This document shows positions 8,007 to 17,576 of a stretch of 64,000 bases of DNA, one piece after another; the stretch's first letter is position 1, and the number at the start of each line of letters is the position of its first letter. A program made the translations under genes and the position numbers. Source of the stretch: DAOUAM01 sp034433305 (lineage in GTDB: Bacteria; Chloroflexota; Dehalococcoidia; Lucifugimonadales; DAOUAM01); the NCBI GenBank assembly GCA_034433305.1, contig DAOUAM010000063.1:62001-126000 (forward strand). The letters run 5' to 3'. Below the pieces are notes generated by a model. The model ran no database searches. It saw only the letters and a program-made list of their open reading frames with translations, and had not been told where the DNA came from.

Positions 8007-9371
8007 ATGAGACCGACGCCTGAGGACCTGACCGAACTGGAGGCAACGGCCATCAGGCCATTGCTGCACACTTCCCGCTGGTTTGTCCTGGCTATGCTAG
8101 CGCTGCTGGGAAGCGTTGCCTGGGCGCTTTACGCCTACAGCGTGCAGCTCCGACAGGGACTTGTGGTCACGGGCATGAGAGATGTGGTGCTTTGGGGCCT
8201 GTACATTGTCAACTTCGTTTTCTTCATCGGTATCAGCCACGCTGGGACCCTCATCTCCGCCATCCTTAGAGTGACGGGCGCAGGCTGGCGTACCCCTATA
8301 ACCCGCATGGCTGAGGTAATCACGGTAGTAGCCCTCGTAGTAGGTGCCCTATCCATAATCATAGACATGGGCCGGCCGGAAAGGTTGCTCAACCTCGTCA
8401 TCTATGGCCGTTATCAATCGCCCATACTGTGGGATGTTCTCGCCATAACCACATACCTTACGGGCAGCATCATCTATCTCTATCTGCCCATGATCCCTGA
8501 CTTGGCACTGCTGCGGGACAAGCTGCCGTCCTCGGCACCGTCCTGGCGGCGTGGGCTATACACCCTCCTGGCGGTGGGCTGGAAGAGCACCCCGGCCCAA
8601 AGGCACCTGCTGGAGCGTGCCATTGCCATCATGGCCATCCTCATCATCCCCATCGCCGTATCCGTCCATACTGTGGTCTCCTGGATCTTTGGTATGACGG
8701 TGCGGCCAGGGTGGAACAGCACCATTTTCGGTCCCTACTTCGTGGTGGGCGCTATCTTCTCTGGCATAGCCTCCATTCTCATCGCTATGGTGGTCTTCCG
8801 CAGAATCTACCACCTGGAGGCCTACATCACCAAAAAGCACTTTGTCTACCTGGGCTATCTGCTTCTAGCGCTAGGCATTATTTATATGTACTTCACCGCG
8901 GCCGAGTACCTCACCGTTGCCTACAAGCTGGAGGAGTATGATAGGCAATTGCTGAAACTCCTCTTTACCGGCAGCCAGGCCCCGTGGTTCTGGGCTTTTG
9001 GCATAGGCGGGACGCTCCTGCCTTGCCTTCTGGTGGCCCACCCCAGAACGCGCACCATCCCAGGTATACTGGTGGCCGCCATTCTTGTCAACATTGGAAT
9101 GTGGCTGAAACGCTTCGTTATCGTGGTGCCTACCCTGCAGGTCCCGCTCATGCCCTTTGACTTTGGCCGCTACCAGCCTACCTGGGTCGAGTGGTCTATC
9201 ACCGCTGGGGCCTTTGCGGGATTCGTCCTTATCTTCGCGTTGTTCTCCAAGCTGTTTCCCATCATATCAGTCTGGGAGGTGGCAGAGGAGGAGCGTATCA
9301 GCCAGGCCGCTGTGCTCAGGCCAGGACGTGCCCTGGATACGGCCGCGGCGGAGGAGGGCTTCCATGATTAA
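8007..9371 (+). CDS. NrfD/PsrC-family integral membrane quinone protein, ActC-like
   Basis: Polytopic membrane protein of 454 residues with about ten hydrophobic segments. This is the long NrfD class found in alternative complex III (ActC) and polysulfide-reductase-like complexes. Recognisable stretches are FFIGISHAGTLISAILR, DMGRPERLLNLVIYGR, VHTVVSWIFGM and PGWNSTIFGPYFVVGAIFSG. These proteins bind quinol and exchange electrons with an attached Fe-S subunit, here the gene 15 bp upstream. Its last codons overlap the next gene by 8 bp, indicating translational coupling with the CuA-like protein. Confidence 0.9.
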   Translation: MRPTPEDLTELEATAIRPLLHTSRWFVLAMLALLGSVAWALYAYSVQLRQGLVVTGMRDVVLWGLYIVNFVFFIGISHAGTLISAILRVTGAGWRTPITRMAEVITVVALVVGALSIIIDMGRPERLLNLVIYGRYQSPILWDVLAITTYLTGSIIYLYLPMIPDLALLRDKLPSSAPSWRRGLYTLLAVGWKSTPAQRHLLERAIAIMAILIIPIAVSVHTVVSWIFGMTVRPGWNSTIFGPYFVVGAIFSGIASILIAMVVFRRIYHLEAYITKKHFVYLGYLLLALGIIYMYFTAAEYLTVAYKLEEYDRQLLKLLFTGSQAPWFWAFGIGGTLLPCLLVAHPRTRTIPGILVAAILVNIGMWLKRFVIVVPTLQVPLMPFDFGRYQPTWVEWSITAGAFAGFVLIFALFSKLFPIISVWEVAEEERISQAAVLRPGRALDTAAAEEGFHD

Positions 9372-10329
9372 GGTCAGACGTCTGCCTGTGTTCGCCAGCA
9401 CTCTCGTGGCAGTATCGGCCCTGGGCCTTCAGACCCTACCGCCCGCACTGGCCCACGGGATGCCAGCGACGCCGGCAGAAAAGCAGTTCACCATTGAGGT
9501 ATCCCGCAACGGGTTCCGGGTACTGGACGGGCCTGTACACCAGATGATGGGAGAGATGCATCTGGCTATCAATCAAGGCGACCAGGTGACCATCACCTTT
9601 GTTTACGCCGATACCGACTACGAGAAGAATAACCCTCATCGCATTGCCATTGGCCGCATGAGAGTGGACTCGGGAATCCTGGATGCAGAAAACCCTCGCC
9701 GCACGATAACCTTCGTTGCCCGCCGGGATGGCGAGGCACTCTTCCGGTGTGTGAAGCTGTGCGAAGGGCACAAGCGGCTTCAGGATGGGAGGCTGATGGT
9801 CCAGGCGGTCGCTGGAGCTGTCGCCGCCGAGCCCACCACTCTGGCGGTGGACATTCCCAAGGAGATGGTCCGTGGCAGAGAAACAGCTCTGGCCGCTGTT
9901 CTTACCGACGCGGCTGGAAATCCGGTGCAGGACGTGCCAATCAGTTTCCTGGTCAAAAGCGACTTTTTTGTCCAGGACTGGATGGAGGTGGGTAAGGCAA
10001 CGACCGATAGCAGTGGCGTAGCCGTTACCAGGTACATGCCCGCTCAGACGGAGGATTTCCAATTGCAGGCGAGCTTTCCTGGGGACAGCGCTTACCAGGC
10101 CAGCGAAGTCTCCCTCAACGTCAGACTACTGGAAGCGCCACGCCTTTACAAACCTGACGTGGGCCTGGATGTACCCAAGCTCGGGCCTAAAGGAGTAGCT
10201 TTTGGAGGGGCTCCCGGGTTCCGCGTACCACCTGTGGCCGGCCTTGCGCTGAGTGTGCTCGTACTGGCTATCTGGAGCATCTATCTCTTTGTGGTTGCAC
10301 AGGTCTATCGTATCTCCCGGGAGTCGTAG
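9364..10329 (+). CDS. Membrane-anchored cupredoxin/CuA-like protein with Ig-like domain
   Basis: Exported protein of 321 residues. It has a signal peptide (about 1-31, ending PALAHG), a cupredoxin-like domain (about 40-150), an Ig-like beta domain (about 155-255, TALAAVLTDAAGNPVQDVPISF) and a C-terminal membrane helix (about 290-315). Candidate copper ligands are H92 (NNPHRI) and C129, C133, H136 (CVKLCEGH), recalling the CuA motif C-x3-C-x3-H-x2-M but with one residue fewer before the histidine. The ATG at 9364 overlaps the NrfD stop. In-frame sequence upstream belongs to the NrfD gene. The likely role is electron exchange outside the membrane with the NrfD/Fe-S module. Confidence 0.78.
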   Translation: MIKVRRLPVFASTLVAVSALGLQTLPPALAHGMPATPAEKQFTIEVSRNGFRVLDGPVHQMMGEMHLAINQGDQVTITFVYADTDYEKNNPHRIAIGRMRVDSGILDAENPRRTITFVARRDGEALFRCVKLCEGHKRLQDGRLMVQAVAGAVAAEPTTLAVDIPKEMVRGRETALAAVLTDAAGNPVQDVPISFLVKSDFFVQDWMEVGKATTDSSGVAVTRYMPAQTEDFQLQASFPGDSAYQASEVSLNVRLLEAPRLYKPDVGLDVPKLGPKGVAFGGAPGFRVPPVAGLALSVLVLAIWSIYLFVVAQVYRISRES

Positions 10330-10380
10330 GTCCATTGTGCTCAACTTGCTCCCAATTTCCCATGAAGGAGGTGTTAAAAG

Positions 10381-10554
10381 ATGGGTACGTGGTCGGTCTT
10401 CGTTTGGAAAGGAGCAAAGGCCAGGCCCAAGACTGGAAGCGTCGCCAGCAGCATTGTCCCGTTAATGGCTATGGGGATCGTTATCGCTCTAGCTGCGTTG
10501 CTCATCAGCATCGTCCTGACCAGCCCGGCTACTCATGCCAACCTTCTGCCGTGA
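10381..10554 (+). CDS. 57-residue single-span membrane protein, end of redox operon
   Basis: Small protein that starts with ATG at 10381 after a near-perfect Shine-Dalgarno (AGGAGGTG, about 8 nt away) and ends with TGA at 10554. A short basic N-terminal part (GTWSVFVWKGAKARPK) precedes one hydrophobic helix (about residues 25-47, IVPLMAMGIVIALAALLISI) and a short tail. It follows the CuA-like gene by 51 bp on the same strand. I recognise no family. Small single-helix subunits are common in respiratory membrane complexes, so an accessory subunit of the NrfD module is a reasonable guess. Confidence 0.7.
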   Translation: MGTWSVFVWKGAKARPKTGSVASSIVPLMAMGIVIALAALLISIVLTSPATHANLLP

Positions 10555-10692
10555 CTGACTGATATAGAGCAGGGGGCGATGAAAGGCTTTACCACTCGTA
10601 GGCCAGTATCTCCGAGAGGATCTGGGCCTGTAGGCGTCAGGACCCTACAGATGTACAGCAGGGCTGTACGGCCTCCTGAGGGAAAAGAGGCC

Positions 10693-10708
10693 CCTGGAAA
10701 ATTCCAGG
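10693..10708. terminator. Short perfect hairpin downstream of the redox operon
   Basis: CCTGGAA-AA-TTCCAGG is a perfect 7-bp inverted repeat with a 2-nt loop, between the redox operon and the tRNA gene. No T-tract follows, so a terminator role is uncertain. Confidence 0.25.
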
Positions 10709-10733
10709 ATCCTCGTCGTCACGGCCTTTCTTG

Positions 10734-10810
10734 TGGCAGGAGCGGCAGGATTCGAACCCGCGACCTGCGGTTTTGGAGACCGCTGCTCTACCAAACTGAG
10801 CTACGCTCCT
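10734..10810 (-). tRNA. tRNA-Trp (CCA anticodon)
   Basis: On the minus strand the gene starts AGGAGCGTAGCTCAG and ends CGCTCCTGCCA. It has a 7-bp acceptor stem, a D-arm, an anticodon stem GCGGT/ACCGC with loop CTCCAAA (anticodon CCA), a T-arm with GGTTCGAATCC, and an encoded 3' CCA. It lies immediately downstream of the RNase P RNA gene on the same strand. Confidence 0.95.
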
Positions 10811-10876
10811 ACCCGCTGCATTGTAGTACGCCCCGGGCCGGAGGGTCAACCCTGCGAAGCCTGTAGAGTGGGAATA

Positions 10877-11268
10877 GGCACAAGGTGGTCTGTAAGCCGA
10901 GTTCTGTGCCTGGCCGCGCAAGCAGCCAGACGACGACCATCTATCTAGCCCTGACGTTGCCGCCAGGGTCAAGCGGCCAACCCGGGGACAGGCCGGGCGC
11001 CCTTTTCATCCCCCTATTAGGCCTTGCTCCGGATGGGGTTTGCCCTGCCTCCGATGTCACCACCGGAGCGGTGAGCTTTTACCTCGCCTTTTCACCCTTG
11101 CCCCGGCATGCCGTGGCGGTGTGTTTTCTGTGGCACTTTCCGTCGGGTCACCCCGCCCCGCTGTTAGCGGGCATCCTGCCCGGTGGAGCTCGGACTTTCC
11201 TCTCTCCTCCACCGTCCAGCGCCAGGCGCGGACAGTGGAGGACAGCGGCCGTCCGACCACCTTGTACC
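10877..11268 (-). ncRNA. rnpB: RNase P RNA (bacterial class A type)
   Basis: Catalytic RNA of the tRNA 5'-maturation ribozyme. Minus-strand signatures include GAGGAAAGTCCGAGCTCCACC near the 5' end, GACGGAAAGTGCCACAGAAA, GGGTGAAAAGGCGAGGTAAA, and the 3' segment AACTCGGCTTACAGACCACC. The ends form a long P1 helix: GGTACAAGGTGGTC at the 5' end pairs with GACCACCTTGTGCC at the 3' end, which fixes the boundaries. Length is about 392 nt. Apparent reading frames across this interval are not genes. Confidence 0.95.
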
Positions 11269-11342
11269 AATGTACATTTTAGCACTTCTGGCCCCGGCGC
11301 GCGGAGCCACAGCCACCTGGCCCGCCCAGCAATTACCAGACC

Positions 11343-12680
11343 TCACACAATCACCTCGACCCGGTCGTCCCTCACGTTGATGCGGGCGATGTGCTCCACG
11401 AGGAAGGCCTGGCGGGCGGCGATGTCCAGCGAGTCCCACTGTGCCAGCACGGCCTCCACGTCCACGGCCTGCTCAGCGCTGGCCGCGGCGCGACGGGCCG
11501 CATCCAGCTCCTGAAGGTACTCGCCCAGCGTCTTGACCGTTATCTCGCCCCTGGCTGCTCGCTTCATGGCCTGGAGGAAGCGACGCTCGGCATTCTTCAC
11601 CCGCGTCTCGCGCATGGCCCGCGCCTCGGTCCGGCGGGCGCCGGCGGCACCATCGCCGCTGGACGCCTGCGCGGCCCTGGCCTGGATGGCGTACCTGAGT
11701 TGGGACAGCACCGCGCCTTCCAGCAGCGGCGCCCGCCAGGTGTGGTAGGAGCATACGCTCCGGTTGTTCCTGGACTGGCACTGGTAGTAACGGTACACCC
11801 CGCGCACGCGACGGCCGTCCTTGCGGCGCCAGCTCTGACGCCTGGTGACCCCCATCATCTTGTTGCCACAGTAGGCGCAGTACACCAGCCCGGACAGCAG
11901 GAACGGCTCTACGCTGGCGATGCGGCCCACGGGCCGCCGCTCCCTTGTCGCATCCTGGGCTGTCCGGAAGACCGCCGGCGGGATGATGGGCTGGTGGCTC
12001 TTGGGAAGTAGCAGGCCAAAGCGCGTGTAGGTGCCCATGTAGGCCGGGTTGCGCAGGATGTCCCGTATTGTGACCACGTTCCACTGCCCGCCGCGCCGCG
12101 TGGCGATGCCTCGCTCGTTGAGGTGCTGGGCTATGAGCCTCAGCCCCATGCCGTCCCTGGTGTAGAGCCTGAAGATAAGCTCCACCACCGCCGCCTCCTC
12201 CTTCACCACCTCCAGGGAGCCGTCCGGTGCTATGCGGTAGCCATAGGGTGGCTTCCCCAGGCCGCGGCCTTCCATAGCACGGGCGCGCATGGACTCCCTG
12301 ATGCGCTCGCTGCGGGCACGGGAGATGCCCTTGATGCCCAGGTTCTGGAGGGCGTTCTGGAGCGGGTCGGGCAGGTCTTCGTCCATGCAGACGACCCTGG
12401 CGCCCATGCCCTCCAGCTCTACCATGGCCCTGGCCACCGCCTCCACATCCTCTCCCAGGTGGCTGGCGTCTGGTATGACCACCAGGAACTGGCCGCGCGA
12501 GCCGCGCATGTACTCCACCATGCGCTGGTAAGCGGGGAGGCCCTCGGCCTGGCCCGCAGGCACCGAGGCAAAGGTCTCGACGGGCTGGTGCTGGTGGAGC
12601 TTGCAGTACTCAAGAAAGGCCCCCTTCACGTCCTGAGGGGAGCCACTATGCCCATCCCTGAAGTAGCCAATAGCGCGCAT
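11343..12680 (-). CDS. Serine recombinase (resolvase/invertase family) with degenerate active site
   Basis: A 445-residue protein with large serine recombinase architecture: an N-terminal resolvase-like domain (1-140), a recombinase domain (about 145-250, GKPPYGYRI...LRNPAYMGTY), a zinc beta ribbon (CAYCGNKMMG...YYQCQSRN), and a coiled-coil C-terminus. The N-terminus aligns without gaps to classic resolvases (GYxRVS), giving MRAIGYFRDG: R8 is kept but the nucleophile at position 10 is Gly. The downstream D-R-x-x-R block reads PDASHLGED, so both arginines are missing. It starts 10 bp after the zinc-ribbon gene, whose stop overlaps its ribosome site, so it looks co-transcribed with a housekeeping gene. 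Confidence 0.85.
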   Translation of the reverse strand: MRAIGYFRDGHSGSPQDVKGAFLEYCKLHQHQPVETFASVPAGQAEGLPAYQRMVEYMRGSRGQFLVVIPDASHLGEDVEAVARAMVELEGMGARVVCMDEDLPDPLQNALQNLGIKGISRARSERIRESMRARAMEGRGLGKPPYGYRIAPDGSLEVVKEEAAVVELIFRLYTRDGMGLRLIAQHLNERGIATRRGGQWNVVTIRDILRNPAYMGTYTRFGLLLPKSHQPIIPPAVFRTAQDATRERRPVGRIASVEPFLLSGLVYCAYCGNKMMGVTRRQSWRRKDGRRVRGVYRYYQCQSRNNRSVCSYHTWRAPLLEGAVLSQLRYAIQARAAQASSGDGAAGARRTEARAMRETRVKNAERRFLQAMKRAARGEITVKTLGEYLQELDAARRAAASAEQAVDVEAVLAQWDSLDIAARQAFLVEHIARINVRDDRVEVIV

Positions 12681-12689
12681 GGCAGCGCC

Positions 12690-13400
12690 TCAGACCACGT
12701 ACAGTATGCGCCGGCAACTGTTGCACTGGACGATGGCCTGGCCACTCCTGGCGCGTCGAAGGTCCGTCTCTGGCAGCGTGATGCGGCAGCCCTGGCAGAG
12801 GTTGCGCTCTACCTTGGCGACCGCAAGCCCGCCCCGGCTCTTGAGCAGGGACTCGTAGAGTGAAAGTACCTGTGCCGGCACCTGGGGCGTGAGCGTACTG
12901 CGCTCGCGCCTCAGCACGGCCAGCTCAGCATCCAGCGTTTCCATCTGGCCCTGAAGCTCCAGGCGCAGGGCGTTGCGCTCGCCCTCCAGACGCGCGGCTA
13001 GCTCGCGGGACTGTTCCCGTGCCGCCTGGGCCTCTTCCACCTGGACCATGGCCTCCAGGAGCTTTTCCTCCTGCTCCCCTAGCTGGCGCTGGAGCATGGC
13101 GTGCTCATCGTTCAGCGCGGTCAACTCCCTGGGGTTGGTGACGCCGCCTCCGTAGAGCTTCTGCTCCACACCGCTGAGCTTCTCCCGAAGCTGCTGCATG
13201 GCAAGCTCCAGGTCCCGGCGGTAGCCCATGCGCTCGCTCAGGCGGGCCTCGGCAAGCTGGAGACGCTGCCGTGCAGCAGCCAGAGCCGACTCATCCGCCA
13301 GCTTGGCCCGCGCTTCGGCCAGCGCCTTTTCGCGGGACTGGATCTTCCGGTCCAGCTCCTGAAGGTCGTGCAGCCGCTTGATGGGATAGGCAGGAGGCAT
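12690..13400 (-). CDS. Coiled-coil protein with C4-type zinc ribbon (DUF164 / CT398-like)
   Basis: A 236-residue protein. Residues 1-170 are a long charged coiled coil (LQELDRKIQSREKALAEAR...). The C-terminus carries a zinc ribbon with two CxxC pairs (CQGCRITL...VQCNSCRRILY). This family is widespread and its molecular role is poorly defined; nucleic-acid binding has been suggested for it. The recombinase-like gene follows 10 bp downstream. Pyruvate kinase is divergent across a 327-bp gap. Confidence 0.88.
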   Translation of the reverse strand: MPPAYPIKRLHDLQELDRKIQSREKALAEARAKLADESALAAARQRLQLAEARLSERMGYRRDLELAMQQLREKLSGVEQKLYGGGVTNPRELTALNDEHAMLQRQLGEQEEKLLEAMVQVEEAQAAREQSRELAARLEGERNALRLELQGQMETLDAELAVLRRERSTLTPQVPAQVLSLYESLLKSRGGLAVAKVERNLCQGCRITLPETDLRRARSGQAIVQCNSCRRILYVV

Positions 13401-13727
13401 GTCAGGAGGCTACCCTTGTCCAACATCTTACAAAGGGCCAGGAAGTCTTATTGTAAACTATGGAGTGCCCTAAAGCATAGCACAAATCCACCAGGCCAGG
13501 GCGCCGCTCATGGCAGGGGCCTTCGGCAGCGGTGCCGCGTCGGGCTGGCCTGTCCATCGCTCCTCTCCACCAGACAAGTCTGTTAAGCCAGCGCACTTTG
13601 GTGTAAGATTGCCCTGTGGCAAAATATTAAGTGTCCGGTCATGGAGAGAGGCACCGTTCCGCTGCCTGGGCCTGAGTCGCCAGCACCTGGAACGTGTACC
13701 AGTGTCCCCTTAAAAGAGGCCGTTATC
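13401..13727. other. Divergent intergenic region, DUF164 gene / pyruvate kinase
   Basis: A 327-bp gap that must hold promoters for both directions. A TAAGAT hexamer occurs at 13604-13609 but has no convincing -35 partner. I see no gene, repeat or structured RNA. Confidence 0.5.
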
Positions 13728-15188
13728 ATGAAGACTGACTCCATAGTATCCAGAAGGCCAAAGACCAAGATCGTGTGTACGCTGGGTCCGGCCACCGAAT
13801 CGGAAGACAAGATCGAGTCGCTAATCGAGGCCGGGATGAGCATCGCCCGGCTGAACCTGTCCCACGGCACGCTGGACCAGCACGCCCTGGCGGTGCAGCG
13901 AGTCAGAAAGGTTTCCAGTAAGCTGCGTATCCCTGTGGGGATCATGGTGGACGTGCCTGGCTCCAAGTACAGGACAGGCCCGTTAAGCGATGGCGCGGTG
14001 GAACTCAAGCGCGGGGACAAGCTGGTGCTGACCAGCAGGGATGTGGTGGGCAGCCAGCACCTCATGGGGGTGGCGCCGCCTGGCATTCACCGTGACGCCA
14101 GCTGCGGCAGCCCTGTCCTGCTGGACGATGGGCTGATTGAACTGGTGGTCAAGGAGGTGCGCGGGCTAGACGTGGAGTGCGAGGTAGTGGTCGGGGGCAG
14201 GGTGACGGAGCGCAGGGGCGTTACCATACCAGGCCGCGCTCCGTCCCAGGAGTTCCCTGACGAGCAGACCAGGCGCGCCCTCAGGTTCGCCGCCGAGCAG
14301 AAGGCGGACTTCGTGGCGCTGTCCATGGTCACCCGTGACCGCCACATCAGCCTGGCCCGGGAAATCCTGAAGCAGTACGGACTCGAGGAGCCTTACATTA
14401 TCTCCAAGATCGAGCGCGGGGAGGGCCTGGACAACTTCGATAGCATCCTGACCGCCAGCGACGCCATTATGGTGGCGCGTGGGGACATGGGAGTAGAGGT
14501 ACCCCTGGCGCGAGTCCCCATCATTCAGAAGGACCTCATCGCCAGGTGCAACCACGTGGGCAAGCCGGTTATAACCGCCACCCAGATGCTGGAGTCCATG
14601 GTCAAGTCCCGTGTGCCCACCCGCGCCGAGGTGACGGACGTCGCCAACGCCGTGTTTGATGGCACCGATGCCATCATGCTCTCGGGCGAGACCTCCGTCG
14701 GGCAGTACCCGGTGGAGGCCGTCCAGATGATGGCCCAGGTGGCCAGGGAAGCCGAGGCGGTGCTGCCCTACGAGACGCTGCTCATCGAGAAGCGCCGGCA
14801 ACTGGAGTCCTGGACCGAGGACGCCATCAGCTACGACGCCTGCCAGACGGCTTACCAGCTCAAGGCCAGCCTCATTGTCGCCTTCACCGAGTCGGGTGGG
14901 ACAGCCGGCAGAGTGTCCAAATATCGCCCGATGCCGCCTATCCTGGCGCTCACCCCGTGGGAGCATACCCAGCGCAGGCTGACTCTGCGCTGGGGCGTGA
15001 CCCCGGTCATCGTCAAGGACCTGCACAGCGTGGACGACTTCTTCGCCCGAGGCGAGGAGCAGGCAGTGTGGGTGGCAGGCGCGGAACCCGGCGACCTGGT
15101 AGTGCTGGTGGCGGGTGTGCCCATCGGCGTGCCTGGTGGCACCAACCTGCTCCGCGTGCTGACCATCTCGCGTTACAGGCACGAGTAG
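13728..15188 (+). CDS. pyk: Pyruvate kinase
   Basis: Final glycolytic enzyme (phosphoenolpyruvate + ADP to pyruvate + ATP), 486 residues. Motifs: RPKTKIVCTLGPAT at the N-terminus, ARLNLSHG, the catalytic-lysine region IISKIERGEG, the metal/phosphate motif VARGDMGVEVP, and MLESMVKSRVPTRAEVTDVANAV. The C-terminal allosteric-type domain is present (DACQTAYQLKASLIVAFTESG). The start at 13728 (after AAAAGAGG) is chosen over an in-frame ATG at 13641 because the extension is Pro-rich and non-conserved. The CysRS fusion gene follows 76 bp downstream. Confidence 0.95.
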   Translation: MKTDSIVSRRPKTKIVCTLGPATESEDKIESLIEAGMSIARLNLSHGTLDQHALAVQRVRKVSSKLRIPVGIMVDVPGSKYRTGPLSDGAVELKRGDKLVLTSRDVVGSQHLMGVAPPGIHRDASCGSPVLLDDGLIELVVKEVRGLDVECEVVVGGRVTERRGVTIPGRAPSQEFPDEQTRRALRFAAEQKADFVALSMVTRDRHISLAREILKQYGLEEPYIISKIERGEGLDNFDSILTASDAIMVARGDMGVEVPLARVPIIQKDLIARCNHVGKPVITATQMLESMVKSRVPTRAEVTDVANAVFDGTDAIMLSGETSVGQYPVEAVQMMAQVAREAEAVLPYETLLIEKRRQLESWTEDAISYDACQTAYQLKASLIVAFTESGGTAGRVSKYRPMPPILALTPWEHTQRRLTLRWGVTPVIVKDLHSVDDFFARGEEQAVWVAGAEPGDLVVLVAGVPIGVPGGTNLLRVLTISRYRHE

Positions 15189-15264
15189 TAGGCCGTAGCC
15201 TTGACGTGGCCTGCATGACTGGTCGGCCAGGCTGCGGTAGAAAAAGGGCCAGGGAGAAGCTGAG

Positions 15265-17508
<2,244 letters not shown>

Positions 17509-17527
17509 GACGCCTGGCGTACCTTTT

Positions 17528-17574
17528 AGCCATCAGCTATCAGCGGTCAGCGCCCCATCCATCCGCTGATGGCT
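17528..17574. terminator. Bidirectional hairpin between convergent genes
   Basis: AGCCATCAGC (17528-17537) pairs perfectly with GCTGATGGCT (17565-17574) around a 27-nt loop, exactly between the convergent CysRS-fusion gene and the lectin-fold lipoprotein gene. The CTATCAGCGGTCAGCG wording of the loop recurs near 43218, so this is also a copy of a small repeat. Confidence 0.45.
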
Positions 17575-17576
17575 TC

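Noticed and set aside
9157..9363. Upstream extension of the CuA-like protein
   Set aside because: Those codons lie inside the NrfD gene in another frame, and a normal signal peptide begins at the ATG at 9364.
10885..11514. Open frames in several phases across 10885-11514
   Set aside because: They lie over RNase P RNA, whose conserved segments and P1 pairing explain the sequence.
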